Source of the DNA: Candidatus Woesearchaeota archaeon
GTDB lineage: Archaea; Nanobdellota; Nanobdellia; Woesearchaeales; GW2011-AR15
DNA: 5,208 nucleotides
Reading direction: 5' to 3'
Assembly (NCBI GenBank): GCA_016934775.1
Contig: JAFGSP010000066.1
Span: forward strand, 1-5,208
Shown: positions 1 through 3,960 of the stretch, in pieces
How the letters are laid out: each line of letters begins with the position of its first letter
Numbering within the stretch: the first letter of the stretch is position 1
Notes under the pieces: generated by a model
The model's input: only the letters and a program-made list of their open reading frames with translations
What the model was told of the DNA's origin: nothing
Database searches by the model: none
Program-made: the position numbers and the translations under genes

Positions 1-335
1 GTAAGTGTCATTTCAGAGACAGCAACTATACTTGCGAGAGCCTCTCCCCTGAATCCAAGGGTTGCAATATTGAAAAGGTCATCCGCATCATGTATCTTGC
101 TCGTGCTGTGCCTCTGCCATGACAGGGCAGCGTCTTTTTTTGACATGCCAAATCCGTCATCCATTACCCTGATGAAAGACTTCCCGCCCTCTTTTGCCTC
201 GACAGATATCTTTCTTGCGCCGGCATCTATAGAATTTTCTATAAGCTCCTTTACTACTGAAGCAGGCCTCTCAACTACCTCGCCTGCTGCGATCTTGTTT
301 ATGAGTGCTTCATCAAGAATTACTATCTTATCCAT
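1..335 (-). CDS. mutL: DNA mismatch repair protein MutL, N-terminal part (runs off left edge)
   Basis: MutL is the ATP-dependent matchmaker of mismatch repair; it links MutS at a mispair to strand incision. Only the first 111 codons are here, about half of the N-terminal GHKL ATPase domain. Seen directly: the family signature NKIAAGEVVERPASVVKELI at residues 13-32, then ENSIDAGA (33-40), with E30 and N34 matching the catalytic glutamate and Mg-binding asparagine (E. coli E29 and N33). DDGFGM at 59-64 is the second ATP-binding motif, RHSTSKI lies at 75-81, and LGFRGEALASI at 93-103 is the ATP-lid motif. The ATG at 335 is chosen because it gives the usual 10-15 residue lead-in to the KIAAGEVV motif and lies 34 bp from a TATA box. 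A GGGGGT run lies just ahead of it. The endonuclease or dimerisation domain is outside the window, so whether this MutL nicks DNA cannot be judged. It lies downstream of tRNA-Gly on the same strand with its own promoter. Confidence 0.96.
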   Translation of the reverse strand, partial: MDKIVILDEALINKIAAGEVVERPASVVKELIENSIDAGARKISVEAKEGGKSFIRVMDDGFGMSKKDAALSWQRHSTSKIHDADDLFNIATLGFRGEALASIVAVSEMTL

Positions 336-363
336 AATACCCCCAGTTCCGAAGATAGAATGA

Positions 364-374
364 GTATATAAAAA
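364..374 (-). promoter_or_regulatory. TATA box of mutL
   Basis: Read on the minus strand the sequence is TTTTTATATAC. Its centre is about 34 bp ahead of the mutL ATG, predicting a start of transcription near 343 and a leader of roughly 8 nt that contains the GGGGGT run. It sits between the T-run ending tRNA-Gly and mutL, so mutL need not depend on the tRNA promoter. Confidence 0.6.
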
Positions 375-401
375 GATTGCGGATGACCTAATAGTATAAA
401 G

Positions 402-407
402 AAAAAA
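402..407 (-). terminator. Poly-T terminator of tRNA-Gly
   Basis: Six T residues on the minus strand directly follow the tRNA discriminator base at 408. A T-run of this kind is the usual archaeal termination signal. Confidence 0.6.
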
Positions 408-421
408 TGCGTCCGCCGGGA

Positions 422-468
422 CTTTCAACACCACTGGTCGTTGAAAACAACGAACGCCAGTGAGTATG
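422..468 (-). other. tRNA-Gly intron 2, in the T-loop (59/60), 47 nt
   Basis: Excision joins TTCAAA (469-474) to T421 and restores a standard TTCAAAT T-loop. Bulge-helix-bulge: the outer helix is the mature T-stem. The central helix pairs TTCA (471-474) with TGAA (424-427). The 5' bulge AAC is cut after 469 and the 3' bulge AGT is cut after 422. The apical part continues as ATAC/GTGT, then CACTGG/CCAGTG, then TCGTTG/CAACGA closed by TTTT (444-447), with a 3-nt CGT bulge at 454-456 and a single bulged T at 463. This long hairpin is intron-specific and explains the inverted repeats at 432-462. Confidence 0.9.
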
Positions 469-489
469 TTTGAACCCGAATCGCCGGCT

Positions 490-506
490 TGCTTCTAGTT
501 GCCTAG
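490..506 (-). other. tRNA-Gly intron 1, canonical 37/38 position, 17 nt
   Basis: The intron is CTAGGCAACTAGAAGCA. It forms a full bulge-helix-bulge. The outer helix is the mature anticodon stem. The central 4-bp helix pairs CTTC (509-512, anticodon loop) with GAAG (492-495). The 5' bulge CAC is cut after A37 and the 3' bulge CAA is cut before A38. The apical helix is TAG/CTA closed by a GCAA tetraloop. Both cuts fall between the second and third bulge nucleotides, as archaeal tRNA endonuclease requires. Confidence 0.92.
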
Positions 507-571
507 TGGAAGGCCAGAATCTTAGCCATTGGACCACAGACGCATATAATGAAACAAGAGAAAAATAGAAT

Positions 572-580
572 CTTTATTAA
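572..580 (-). promoter_or_regulatory. Possible TATA box of tRNA-Gly
   Basis: The minus-strand sequence TTAATAAAG is centred about 33 bp ahead of the tRNA 5' end, which would put the start of transcription about 6 nt upstream of the mature tRNA. The match is weaker than the TTTATA boxes of the other genes. A TTATAT string nearer the tRNA is too close to serve. The 93 bp between tRNA-Gly and the rps17e TATA box hold nothing else I can recognise. Confidence 0.35.
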
Positions 581-636
581 TTTTTGGATTGGCTTGAGAA
601 AAAGAATAATAGTAGTTCCTCTGGTTCAGGACAAGA

Positions 637-644
637 TTTATAAA
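637..644 (+). promoter_or_regulatory. TATA box of the rps17e-alba operon
   Basis: TTTATAAA centred at about 640. The expected start of transcription near 666 is within about 2 nt of the ATG at 668, so the rps17e mRNA is probably leaderless. This favours the ATG over the in-frame TTG at 659. Confidence 0.7.
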
Positions 645-667
645 CAACTCATGTTTCCTTGACTCTA

Positions 668-862
668 ATGGGACGTATAAAGACAATGGCCATTAAAAGG
701 GTATCAGAAAATCTGGTCAGAGATTACTATGATGAATTCTCAGAGAAATTTGAAGACAATAAGGAAGTTGTTGAAAAGCACGCTGATATACCATCCAAGA
801 AACTCAGGAACATAATCACAGGTTACGTAACACGACTTGTTAAGTCGAGAGAGACATTATAG
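668..862 (+). CDS. rps17e: Small ribosomal subunit protein eS17
   Basis: eS17 is a small-subunit ribosomal protein found in archaea and eukaryotes but not bacteria, and a good domain marker for this window. The 64-residue product begins MGRIKTMAIKRV and contains SKKLRNIITGYVTRLVK at 43-59, matching the family pattern (an IKR segment, acidic helix around FEDNKEVV, then SKKLRNxIxGYVTRL). The length is normal for archaeal eS17 (about 60-70 residues), and the highly basic ends fit rRNA binding. An upstream in-frame TTG at 659 would add three residues, but MGRIK is the conserved start and the TATA-box spacing places the transcript end at the ATG. It is the first gene of an operon with alba, 33 bp downstream. 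Pairing a ribosomal protein with a chromatin and RNA-binding protein would tie both to growth rate; that is inference. Confidence 0.93.
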   Translation: MGRIKTMAIKRVSENLVRDYYDEFSEKFEDNKEVVEKHADIPSKKLRNIITGYVTRLVKSRETL

Positions 863-863
863 A

Positions 864-883
864 TACTATAGACTACTATAGAC
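864..883 (+). repeat. Tandem 10-bp direct repeat between rps17e and alba
   Basis: TACTATAGAC occurs twice in perfect tandem (864-873 and 874-883), filling most of the gap between the eS17 stop and the alba Shine-Dalgarno. It may be only a slippage product that sets the spacing; no function is evident. Confidence 0.85.
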
Positions 884-889
884 GAGGTG
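884..889 (+). promoter_or_regulatory. Shine-Dalgarno site of alba
   Basis: GAGGTG lies 6 nt ahead of the ATG at 896 and complements the 3' end of archaeal 16S rRNA. It is the only strong ribosome binding site in the window, and it precedes the only clearly internal operon gene. Confidence 0.85.
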
Positions 890-895
890 TGAGTA

Positions 896-1183
896 ATGGC
901 AGATGACAACAGTATTTTTATTGGCGGCAAGCCATTTATGAACTATGTCACAGGAGTTGTGATGCAGTTCACTACAAAGAGCGCAGAAGAAGTGATTGTC
1001 AAGGCCCGCGGGAAGTTCATCTCAAGGGCTGTGGATGTAGCTGAAGTGGCCACAAAAAGATTTCTTGACGGCCAGGCAGCTGTGAAAGACGTCCTCATTG
1101 ATTCTGAAGAGTTCGAGAACAGGGAAGGGAAACAAGTAAGAGTGTCTACAATCGAGATATTGCTTACAAAAGCCAAAAAATAA
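896..1183 (+). CDS. albA: DNA/RNA-binding chromatin protein Alba
   Basis: Alba dimers coat DNA and also bind RNA in archaea. The 95-residue product has the full family pattern: IFIGGKPFMNYV at 7-18 (the DNA-contact lysine loop), VIVKARGKFISRAVDVAEVA around 34-53 (first long strand and helix), and VRVSTIEILLTK at 81-92 (final strand). Length is normal (about 90-100 residues). In Sulfolobus Alba the loop is GKKP, and its first lysine (K16) is the one whose acetylation weakens DNA binding; here the loop is GGKP, so that first lysine is a glycine and only the second (K13) remains. Whether this Alba is controlled by acetylation is therefore doubtful. The start is fixed by the GAGGTG site. It is the second gene of an operon with rps17e. 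Confidence 0.96.
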   Translation: MADDNSIFIGGKPFMNYVTGVVMQFTTKSAEEVIVKARGKFISRAVDVAEVATKRFLDGQAAVKDVLIDSEEFENREGKQVRVSTIEILLTKAKK

Positions 1184-1185
1184 GG

Positions 1186-1199
1186 TTTCCTTTGTTTTC
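1186..1199 (+). terminator. Pyrimidine-rich terminator after alba
   Basis: TTTCCTTTGTTTTC follows the alba stop at once, and the tRNA-Arg promoter begins 9 bp later. T-rich tracts like this commonly end archaeal transcripts. There is no stem. Confidence 0.4.
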
Positions 1200-1207
1200 T
1201 GTAAAGG

Positions 1208-1216
1208 TTTATATAT
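1208..1216 (+). promoter_or_regulatory. TATA box of tRNA-Arg
   Basis: TTTATATAT, preceded by purines (AAAGG) like a BRE element. Its centre at 1212 is 28 bp ahead of the tRNA 5' end at 1240, so transcription should start almost at the mature end. Confidence 0.7.
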
Positions 1217-1261
1217 TGATACTAGTTTTTTCTGTCTATGGGCCTGTAGCATAGCCTGGAT

Positions 1262-1274
1262 ATACTAACCAGAA
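1262..1274 (+). other. tRNA-Arg intron 1, D-loop (between 20a and 21), 13 nt
   Basis: The intron is ATACTAACCAGAA. The central helix pairs CTGG (1256-1259) with CCAG (1269-1272), four Watson-Crick pairs. The 5' bulge ATA (1260-1262) is cut after 1261 and the 3' bulge AAA (1273-1275) is cut after 1274. The apical side is a single T-A pair closing ACTA, so this is close to a bulge-helix-loop. The outer helix is only two pairs in a shifted register. Removal restores both the D-stem and a standard D-loop. It is very short for a tRNA intron. Confidence 0.75.
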
Positions 1275-1289
1275 AGTGCGGTCGGCTTC

Positions 1290-1304
1290 ATCTGTTGAGG
1301 CTAG
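1290..1304 (+). other. tRNA-Arg intron 2, inside the anticodon (35/36), 15 nt
   Basis: The intron is ATCTGTTGAGGCTAG. Bulge-helix-bulge: the outer helix pairs CGGTC (1279-1283) with GACCG (1306-1310), which is not the mature anticodon stem but a shifted pairing. The central helix pairs GGCT (1284-1287) with GGCT (1299-1302), including two G-U pairs. The 5' bulge is TCA, cut after 1289, and the 3' bulge is AGG, cut after 1304. The apical helix is TC/GA with loop TGTT. The cut separates anticodon bases T34 C35 from G36, so the anticodon exists only after splicing. I tested the register shifts that leave a 7-nt loop by hand and this one alone gave four central pairs. Confidence 0.75.
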
Positions 1305-1341
1305 GGACCGATTGACCGGGGTTCGAATCCTCGCAGGCCCA

Positions 1342-1403
1342 TGAACATTGTGAAATGGGACAAGAGGAGCATGAACGCAAGTGAGTTCTCCTCGCGGGCT
1401 CAT
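1342..1403 (+). other. Segment after tRNA-Arg with a hairpin and a tRNA-3'-end-like sequence
   Basis: This 62-bp stretch has no coding sequence. GAGGA (1364-1368) can pair with TCCTC (1389-1393), with an inner GAAC (1373-1376)/GTTC (1385-1388), followed by TTTATTTTTC at 1402-1411, so it may be the tRNA-Arg terminator. The right part, GTTC then TCCTCGCGGGCTCAT (1385-1402), resembles the end of the tRNA just upstream, GTTC-gaa-TCCTCGCAGGCCCAT, but lacks a complete T-loop. CATGAAC also occurs twice (1340-1346 and 1370-1376). It could be a decayed partial tRNA copy or a chance match. Confidence 0.4.
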
Positions 1404-2312
1404 TTATTTTTCAGAACTCTCCAGCACTTCCGGACTCACATTGATCTCTATCTCTTTATCAGTATTAATCAGCTTAAACTGCAGGATATTCCTTTTTATT
1501 GAACCAATTGACTTCAACACAGAATCTGCTGTATTCGTGTAGATAGGGTTGTCTTCTTTTATTTTTGTTACGGTCTGCACGCCAAGATTTGAAATAATAT
1601 ATATCTCTTCGAGAAGCTGCGGATTCTTGAAAGTAAGGTCTTTCTGGTTCATAAGCTCTACAATCTCTTCTAGCTTGTCAAACACATGGGAAATCCTTAT
1701 GAGTGTCTGCTCAAGCTGCATAGCATCTGATATCCTGCCAACATGATTGTCTACAATCTGCTCCCTGATCTCTGCCATGTTAAGCTTCAATGAAGAGAGC
1801 CTTATCTTCAGGGAGAAAAGAGTCTTCCTGTCAACAGGGTTCCTCTTTATATCTTCAATCAATGCATCCGCCTCTCCTCTGAACAGTGCCAATCCAGAGA
1901 GAAGCTTAGTCACCCTTTCTGAGAAAGAAAGATGATAAATCTGTTCCAGAAGCTTCTCCTGCTTCATTGACACCAATTTAGATGTAACAACCGCCATCAT
2001 TAATATACCTAAGATAACGTTGAATATGGCAAGAACTCTCATGCCTGTCCCCCTTGGAATAATATCGCCGTATCCTGTTGAAGTTGCAGTTATGAAGCTA
2101 TAATAGACCTTATCAGAGAATCCTGTTATCTTGTTGCCGTGAAAATCCGTAAGGAAATTCTCGCCTGAAGACAACGTAATAACATGGTAAAAACCTGCAA
2201 AAACAACTATTATAGAGATCCATATGAAAAATATCCTGAAAAAAGAAGTCCTGTCTATCAATTTCAGAAGAAAATGGTACTTAGCTTCCCTTAGAGGTAT
2301 TTTTCCCTGCAT
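1404..2312 (-). CDS. Two-helix potassium channel with a helical cytoplasmic tail
   Basis: A 302-residue membrane protein of the Ion_trans_2 (KcsA/MthK pore) type, letting K+ cross the cell membrane. Seen directly: outer helix about 25-45 (FFRIFFIWISIIVVFAGFYH), pore helix about 68-77, selectivity filter TSTGYGD at 77-83, and inner helix about 91-112 with glycine G102 as a possible hinge. TGYG is the K+ signature. The remaining ~190 residues are predicted to be cytoplasmic and largely helical with heptad-like leucines. No GxGxxG nucleotide-binding fold is visible, so this is not the usual RCK-gated MthK design, and I see no cyclic-nucleotide domain. The tail may be a coiled-coil or PhoU-like helical regulator; I cannot tell which, and its ligand is unknown. 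Four subunits would form the channel. It is transcribed divergently from rtcB, and convergently with tRNA-Arg. The ATG at 2312 has no Shine-Dalgarno; a leader of about 37 nt is predicted. Confidence 0.88.
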   Translation of the reverse strand: MQGKIPLREAKYHFLLKLIDRTSFFRIFFIWISIIVVFAGFYHVITLSSGENFLTDFHGNKITGFSDKVYYSFITATSTGYGDIIPRGTGMRVLAIFNVILGILMMAVVTSKLVSMKQEKLLEQIYHLSFSERVTKLLSGLALFRGEADALIEDIKRNPVDRKTLFSLKIRLSSLKLNMAEIREQIVDNHVGRISDAMQLEQTLIRISHVFDKLEEIVELMNQKDLTFKNPQLLEEIYIISNLGVQTVTKIKEDNPIYTNTADSVLKSIGSIKRNILQFKLINTDKEIEINVSPEVLESSEK

Positions 2313-2318
2313 CTTTGA

Positions 2319-2334
2319 TATACTTTTTTGTATA
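2319..2334. repeat. Inverted repeat next to the channel start codon
   Basis: TATAC and GTATA arms flank six T residues, 7 bp upstream of the channel ATG. On the minus-strand mRNA it would lie in the leader. The arms are short and AT-rich, so it could be chance or an operator. Confidence 0.4.
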
Positions 2335-2388
2335 CTAGAATATTTTCTAACATATTAGAATACAGTAATGATATATAAACTTTTCTAA
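2335..2388. promoter_or_regulatory. Operator-like array of TTCTAA/TTAGAA half-sites
   Basis: A perfect dyad TTCTAACATATTAGAA lies at 2345-2360. A further half-site CTAGAA at 2335-2340 has 4-bp spacing from the dyad, so three half-sites in alternating orientation begin exactly 10 bp apart (2335, 2345, 2355). A fourth, TTCTAA, lies at 2383-2388. The array covers the predicted channel transcription start near 2349. A repressor dimer stacking along one DNA face is a reasonable reading. The region is very AT-rich, which raises the chance rate. Confidence 0.45.
2371..2380 (-). promoter_or_regulatory. TATA box of the potassium channel gene
   Basis: The minus-strand sequence GTTTATATAT is the best TATA box upstream of the channel gene. 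It predicts a start of transcription near 2349, inside the half-site array, and a leader of about 37 nt. Confidence 0.5.
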
Positions 2389-2407
2389 TGAATGAATATT
2401 TAAGACA

Positions 2408-2418
2408 ATATATTTAAA
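2408..2418 (+). promoter_or_regulatory. TATA box of rtcB
   Basis: ATATATTTAAA is centred near 2413, 29 bp ahead of the rtcB ATG. It implies a start near 2439 and an essentially leaderless mRNA. A weaker ATATTTAA at 2396-2403 is a second candidate. Confidence 0.6.
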
Positions 2419-2441
2419 CAGCCACGAATTTCAGAGAACTT

Positions 2442-3878
2442 ATGGCAGAACCAAACCTCAAAAAAATCAATGACGTAACTTGGGAAATCCCAAAAGAAGG
2501 CGCTATGAAGGTGCCCGGAAAAATCTTTGTTTCAGAGAAACTGATGGAAGTCATCAAAGAAGACAACTCAATACAGCAGGTAAAAAACGTGGCATGCATG
2601 CCCGGCATCCTGAAGAATGCTTTTGCAATGCCTGATATGCACATGGGCTATGGTTTTTCTATAGGAGGGGTTGCTGCTTTTGACATGGATGAAGGCATCA
2701 TTACTCCAGGAGGCATAGGCTTCGATATAAATTGCGGTGTCCGCCTTCTTGCATCAGGCCTGAAAAAGGAAGAAGTAGCTCCAAAAATAGATGAGCTTCT
2801 TGACCAGATGTTCAAGCGTGTTCCCTGCGGGGTAGGCCGTGACTCGGACATCCGCCTTGATGATAAAGACCTTGATAATGTCATGGTAAAAGGTGCAAAA
2901 TGGGCTGTCGAAAACAACTACGGAAATGAAGATGATGTAGTGCACTGCGAATCCAATGGAAAACTAGATTGGGCAAAGCCGGGAAAAGTCAGCCAAAAAG
3001 CCAGGGCAAGAGGAAGAAAACAATTAGGGACTTTGGGAGCAGGAAATCATTTCCTTGAGATACAGTATGTAGACGAGATATATATGCCTGAAGTGGCTCA
3101 GAAGTTTGGAATAAAAGAAAAAGGCCAGGTTGTCATCATGATTCACTGCGGGAGCAGGGGTTTTGGCCATCAAGTATGCTCTGACTATCTGAGAAGGATG
3201 GAAGATGAGTATGCTGAGCTCGTTGCAAAGCTTCCTGAAAAAGACCTTGCATATGCCCCTTTCAAGTCAGAGTTGGGCCAGGATTATTACGGGGCAATGG
3301 CCTGTGCCGCTAATTATGCATGGGCAAACAGGCACATAATAGGACATAATGTCCGTAAATCATTTGAAAGAGTATTTGGAGAAAAAGCAGCTCTTAAGAC
3401 TGTATATGATGTCTGCCACAACATTGCAAAAGAAGAAGAGCATAATATTGATGGAGAAAAGAAAAAAGTGATTGTGCACAGAAAGGGAGCTACCAGATGC
3501 TTTCCTGCAGGACACCCTGAAGTGCCTGAGGCATACAGGGAAGTCGGCCATCCAGTCATAATTCCGGGAAGCATGGGCACTGCATCTTATGTGCTTGTCG
3601 GCACTCCTGAAACACTGGATATAGCCTTCGGCAGCACTGCTCATGGAGCAGGAAGAGTGATGTCAAGAAAGCAGGCAAATCAGGAATTCAGGGGAGAACA
3701 AGTCAAGAAGGAGCTTGAGAGCAAGAACATAAAGCTCAAGAGCGCCTCATGGAGAGGCGTGAGCGAAGAAGCTCCCCAGGTCTACAAAGACATAGATGAG
3801 GTCATCAGGGTCACAGAAAAGGCCGGCATAAGCAAGGCAGTCGCAAGATTAAGGCCGATGGGAGTTATTAAGGGGTAG
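2442..3878 (+). CDS. rtcB: RNA-splicing ligase RtcB (tRNA ligase)
   Basis: RtcB joins a 2',3'-cyclic phosphate or 3'-phosphate RNA end to a 5'-OH end, using GTP and Mn2+. In archaea this seals tRNA exons after the endonuclease cuts. The 478-residue product is full length. Metal and catalytic residues are visible: D95 and C98 in FDINCGVRLL, N202 and H203 in GAGNHFLE, H235 in HCGSRGFGHQ, H326 in CHNIAKEEEH, and the guanylylated histidine H401 in GSTAHGAGRVMSR. Numbers are almost those of Pyrococcus RtcB (D95, C98, H203, H234, H329, H404). The C-terminus RLRPMGVIKG is the usual one. No intein is present, although archaeal RtcB genes often carry one. The ATG at 2442 fits the TATA box and the conserved start; no ribosome binding site is seen. 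Its activator archease is not in the window. The natural substrates include the two intron-bearing tRNAs nearby. Confidence 0.98.
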   Translation: MAEPNLKKINDVTWEIPKEGAMKVPGKIFVSEKLMEVIKEDNSIQQVKNVACMPGILKNAFAMPDMHMGYGFSIGGVAAFDMDEGIITPGGIGFDINCGVRLLASGLKKEEVAPKIDELLDQMFKRVPCGVGRDSDIRLDDKDLDNVMVKGAKWAVENNYGNEDDVVHCESNGKLDWAKPGKVSQKARARGRKQLGTLGAGNHFLEIQYVDEIYMPEVAQKFGIKEKGQVVIMIHCGSRGFGHQVCSDYLRRMEDEYAELVAKLPEKDLAYAPFKSELGQDYYGAMACAANYAWANRHIIGHNVRKSFERVFGEKAALKTVYDVCHNIAKEEEHNIDGEKKKVIVHRKGATRCFPAGHPEVPEAYREVGHPVIIPGSMGTASYVLVGTPETLDIAFGSTAHGAGRVMSRKQANQEFRGEQVKKELESKNIKLKSASWRGVSEEAPQVYKDIDEVIRVTEKAGISKAVARLRPMGVIKG

Positions 3879-3879
3879 G

Positions 3880-3885
3880 TTTTTT
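3880..3885 (+). terminator. Poly-T terminator of rtcB
   Basis: Six T residues begin one base after the rtcB stop codon, in a TC-rich stretch. Archaeal polymerase commonly stops at such tracts. Confidence 0.5.
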
Positions 3886-3908
3886 CTCTCCGTTCACCGT
3901 TCCAAAAC

Positions 3909-3932
3909 CAGCAGAAATGCTGTGCATTTTTT
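3909..3932 (+). terminator. Hairpin plus T6, second terminator after rtcB
   Basis: CAGCA and TGCTG form a 5-bp stem closed by a GAAA tetraloop (3909-3922), then TGCA and six T residues (3927-3932). This looks like an intrinsic terminator. It lies 31 bp beyond the rtcB stop and could be a back-up to the T-run at 3880, or part of a small structured RNA. Confidence 0.5.
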
Positions 3933-3936
3933 GGGC

Positions 3937-3957
3937 TTTGGAATCCTTGATTCCAAA
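3937..3957. repeat. 21-bp palindrome abutting a promoter, possible operator
   Basis: TTTGGAATC and GATTCCAAA are perfect 9-bp arms around CTT. A third copy of the half-site, TTCCAAA, lies at 3900-3906. The palindrome ends 3 bp before the TATA box at 3961, where the BRE and TFB contact would be, so a bound protein could block the promoter of the 94-aa gene. A 3-nt loop makes an RNA hairpin less favoured than a DNA site. Confidence 0.5.
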
Positions 3958-3960
3958 ACA

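Larger units (their letters stand above)
408..543 (-). tRNA. tRNA-Gly(TCC) with two introns
   Basis: Precursor of 136 nt; removing introns at 490-506 and 422-468 leaves a 72-nt tRNA. Seen directly: the acceptor stem GCGTCTG pairs with CGGACGC (one U-G pair) with A73. The D-loop contains GG. The anticodon stem is CTGGC/GCCGG, and the 7-nt loop CTTCCAA has anticodon TCC at 508-510. The variable region has 4 nt (CGAT). The T-stem TCGGG pairs with CCCGG, and the loop is TTCAAAT once joined. Exons are 507-543, 469-489 and 408-421. No CCA is encoded, so a CCA-adding enzyme must finish the end. C35 and C36, with a C2-G71 pair, fit glycine identity; the tRNA would read GGA and, by wobble, GGG. The D-stem is weak (G-U, U-A, C-G, with no 13-22 pair), which is common. 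The second intron interrupts the T-loop, so the tRNA cannot take its L-shape until it is cut out. Confidence 0.92.
1240..1341 (+). tRNA. tRNA-Arg(TCG) with two non-canonical introns
   Basis: Precursor of 102 nt; removing 1262-1274 and 1290-1304 gives a 74-nt tRNA. Seen directly: acceptor GGGCCTG (1240-1246) pairs with CAGGCCC (1334-1340), with A73 at 1341. The D-stem is GCAT/GTGC and forms only when 1262-1274 is removed. The D-loop AGCCTGGATA has the A20 typical of arginine tRNAs. The anticodon stem is GTCGG (1281-1285) with CCGAT (1308-1312). The variable region is 4 nt, and the T-arm is CGGGG-TTCGAAT-CCTCG. No CCA is encoded. The anticodon loop becomes CTTCGGA, anticodon TCG, if the second intron is 1290-1304. 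That placement is set by a bulge-helix-bulge; the only nearby rival giving a sensible loop is a cut one base earlier (CTTGGGA, anticodon TGG, proline), which has no such motif. Without any intron removed, no proper D-stem or anticodon stem forms. The tRNA call is firm; the arginine identity is somewhat less so. Confidence 0.82.

Noticed and set aside
70..363. Plus-strand 97-codon reading frame
   Set aside because: It lies opposite mutL, whose protein motifs are unmistakable on the minus strand.
659..667. TTG start giving eS17 three extra residues
   Set aside because: The conserved family start is MGRIK at the ATG at 668, and the TATA box at 637-644 places the transcript start about 2 nt before that ATG, downstream of the TTG.
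1288..1306. Anticodon TGG (tRNA-Pro) from a cut one base earlier
   Set aside because: It gives a plausible loop with G37, but no 4-bp central helix exists in that register, while the TCG register has a complete bulge-helix-bulge. Kept as the main alternative.
1240..1341. A class II tRNA (Leu or Ser) with a long variable arm, or an intronless tRNA-Met/Ile(CAT) using stem TCGGC/GTTGA
   Set aside because: Without removing 1262-1274 the D-stem has a C-A mismatch, and the remaining bases do not form a class II variable stem. The CAT reading needs two weak G-U pairs and leaves about 20 unexplained bases. The two-intron model accounts for every base.
1342..1403. A second complete tRNA or a split-tRNA 3' half
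   Set aside because: No TTC-type T-loop of 7 nt and no matching 5' acceptor strand (TGAGCCC or GAGCCCG) nearby.
1549..1935. Two plus-strand reading frames opposite the potassium channel gene
   Set aside because: Shadow frames of the channel's helical tail with no promoter, ribosome site or recognisable motif.
2442..3878. Intein within rtcB
   Set aside because: The protein is collinear with inteinless RtcB at 478 residues and all active-site motifs are uninterrupted.
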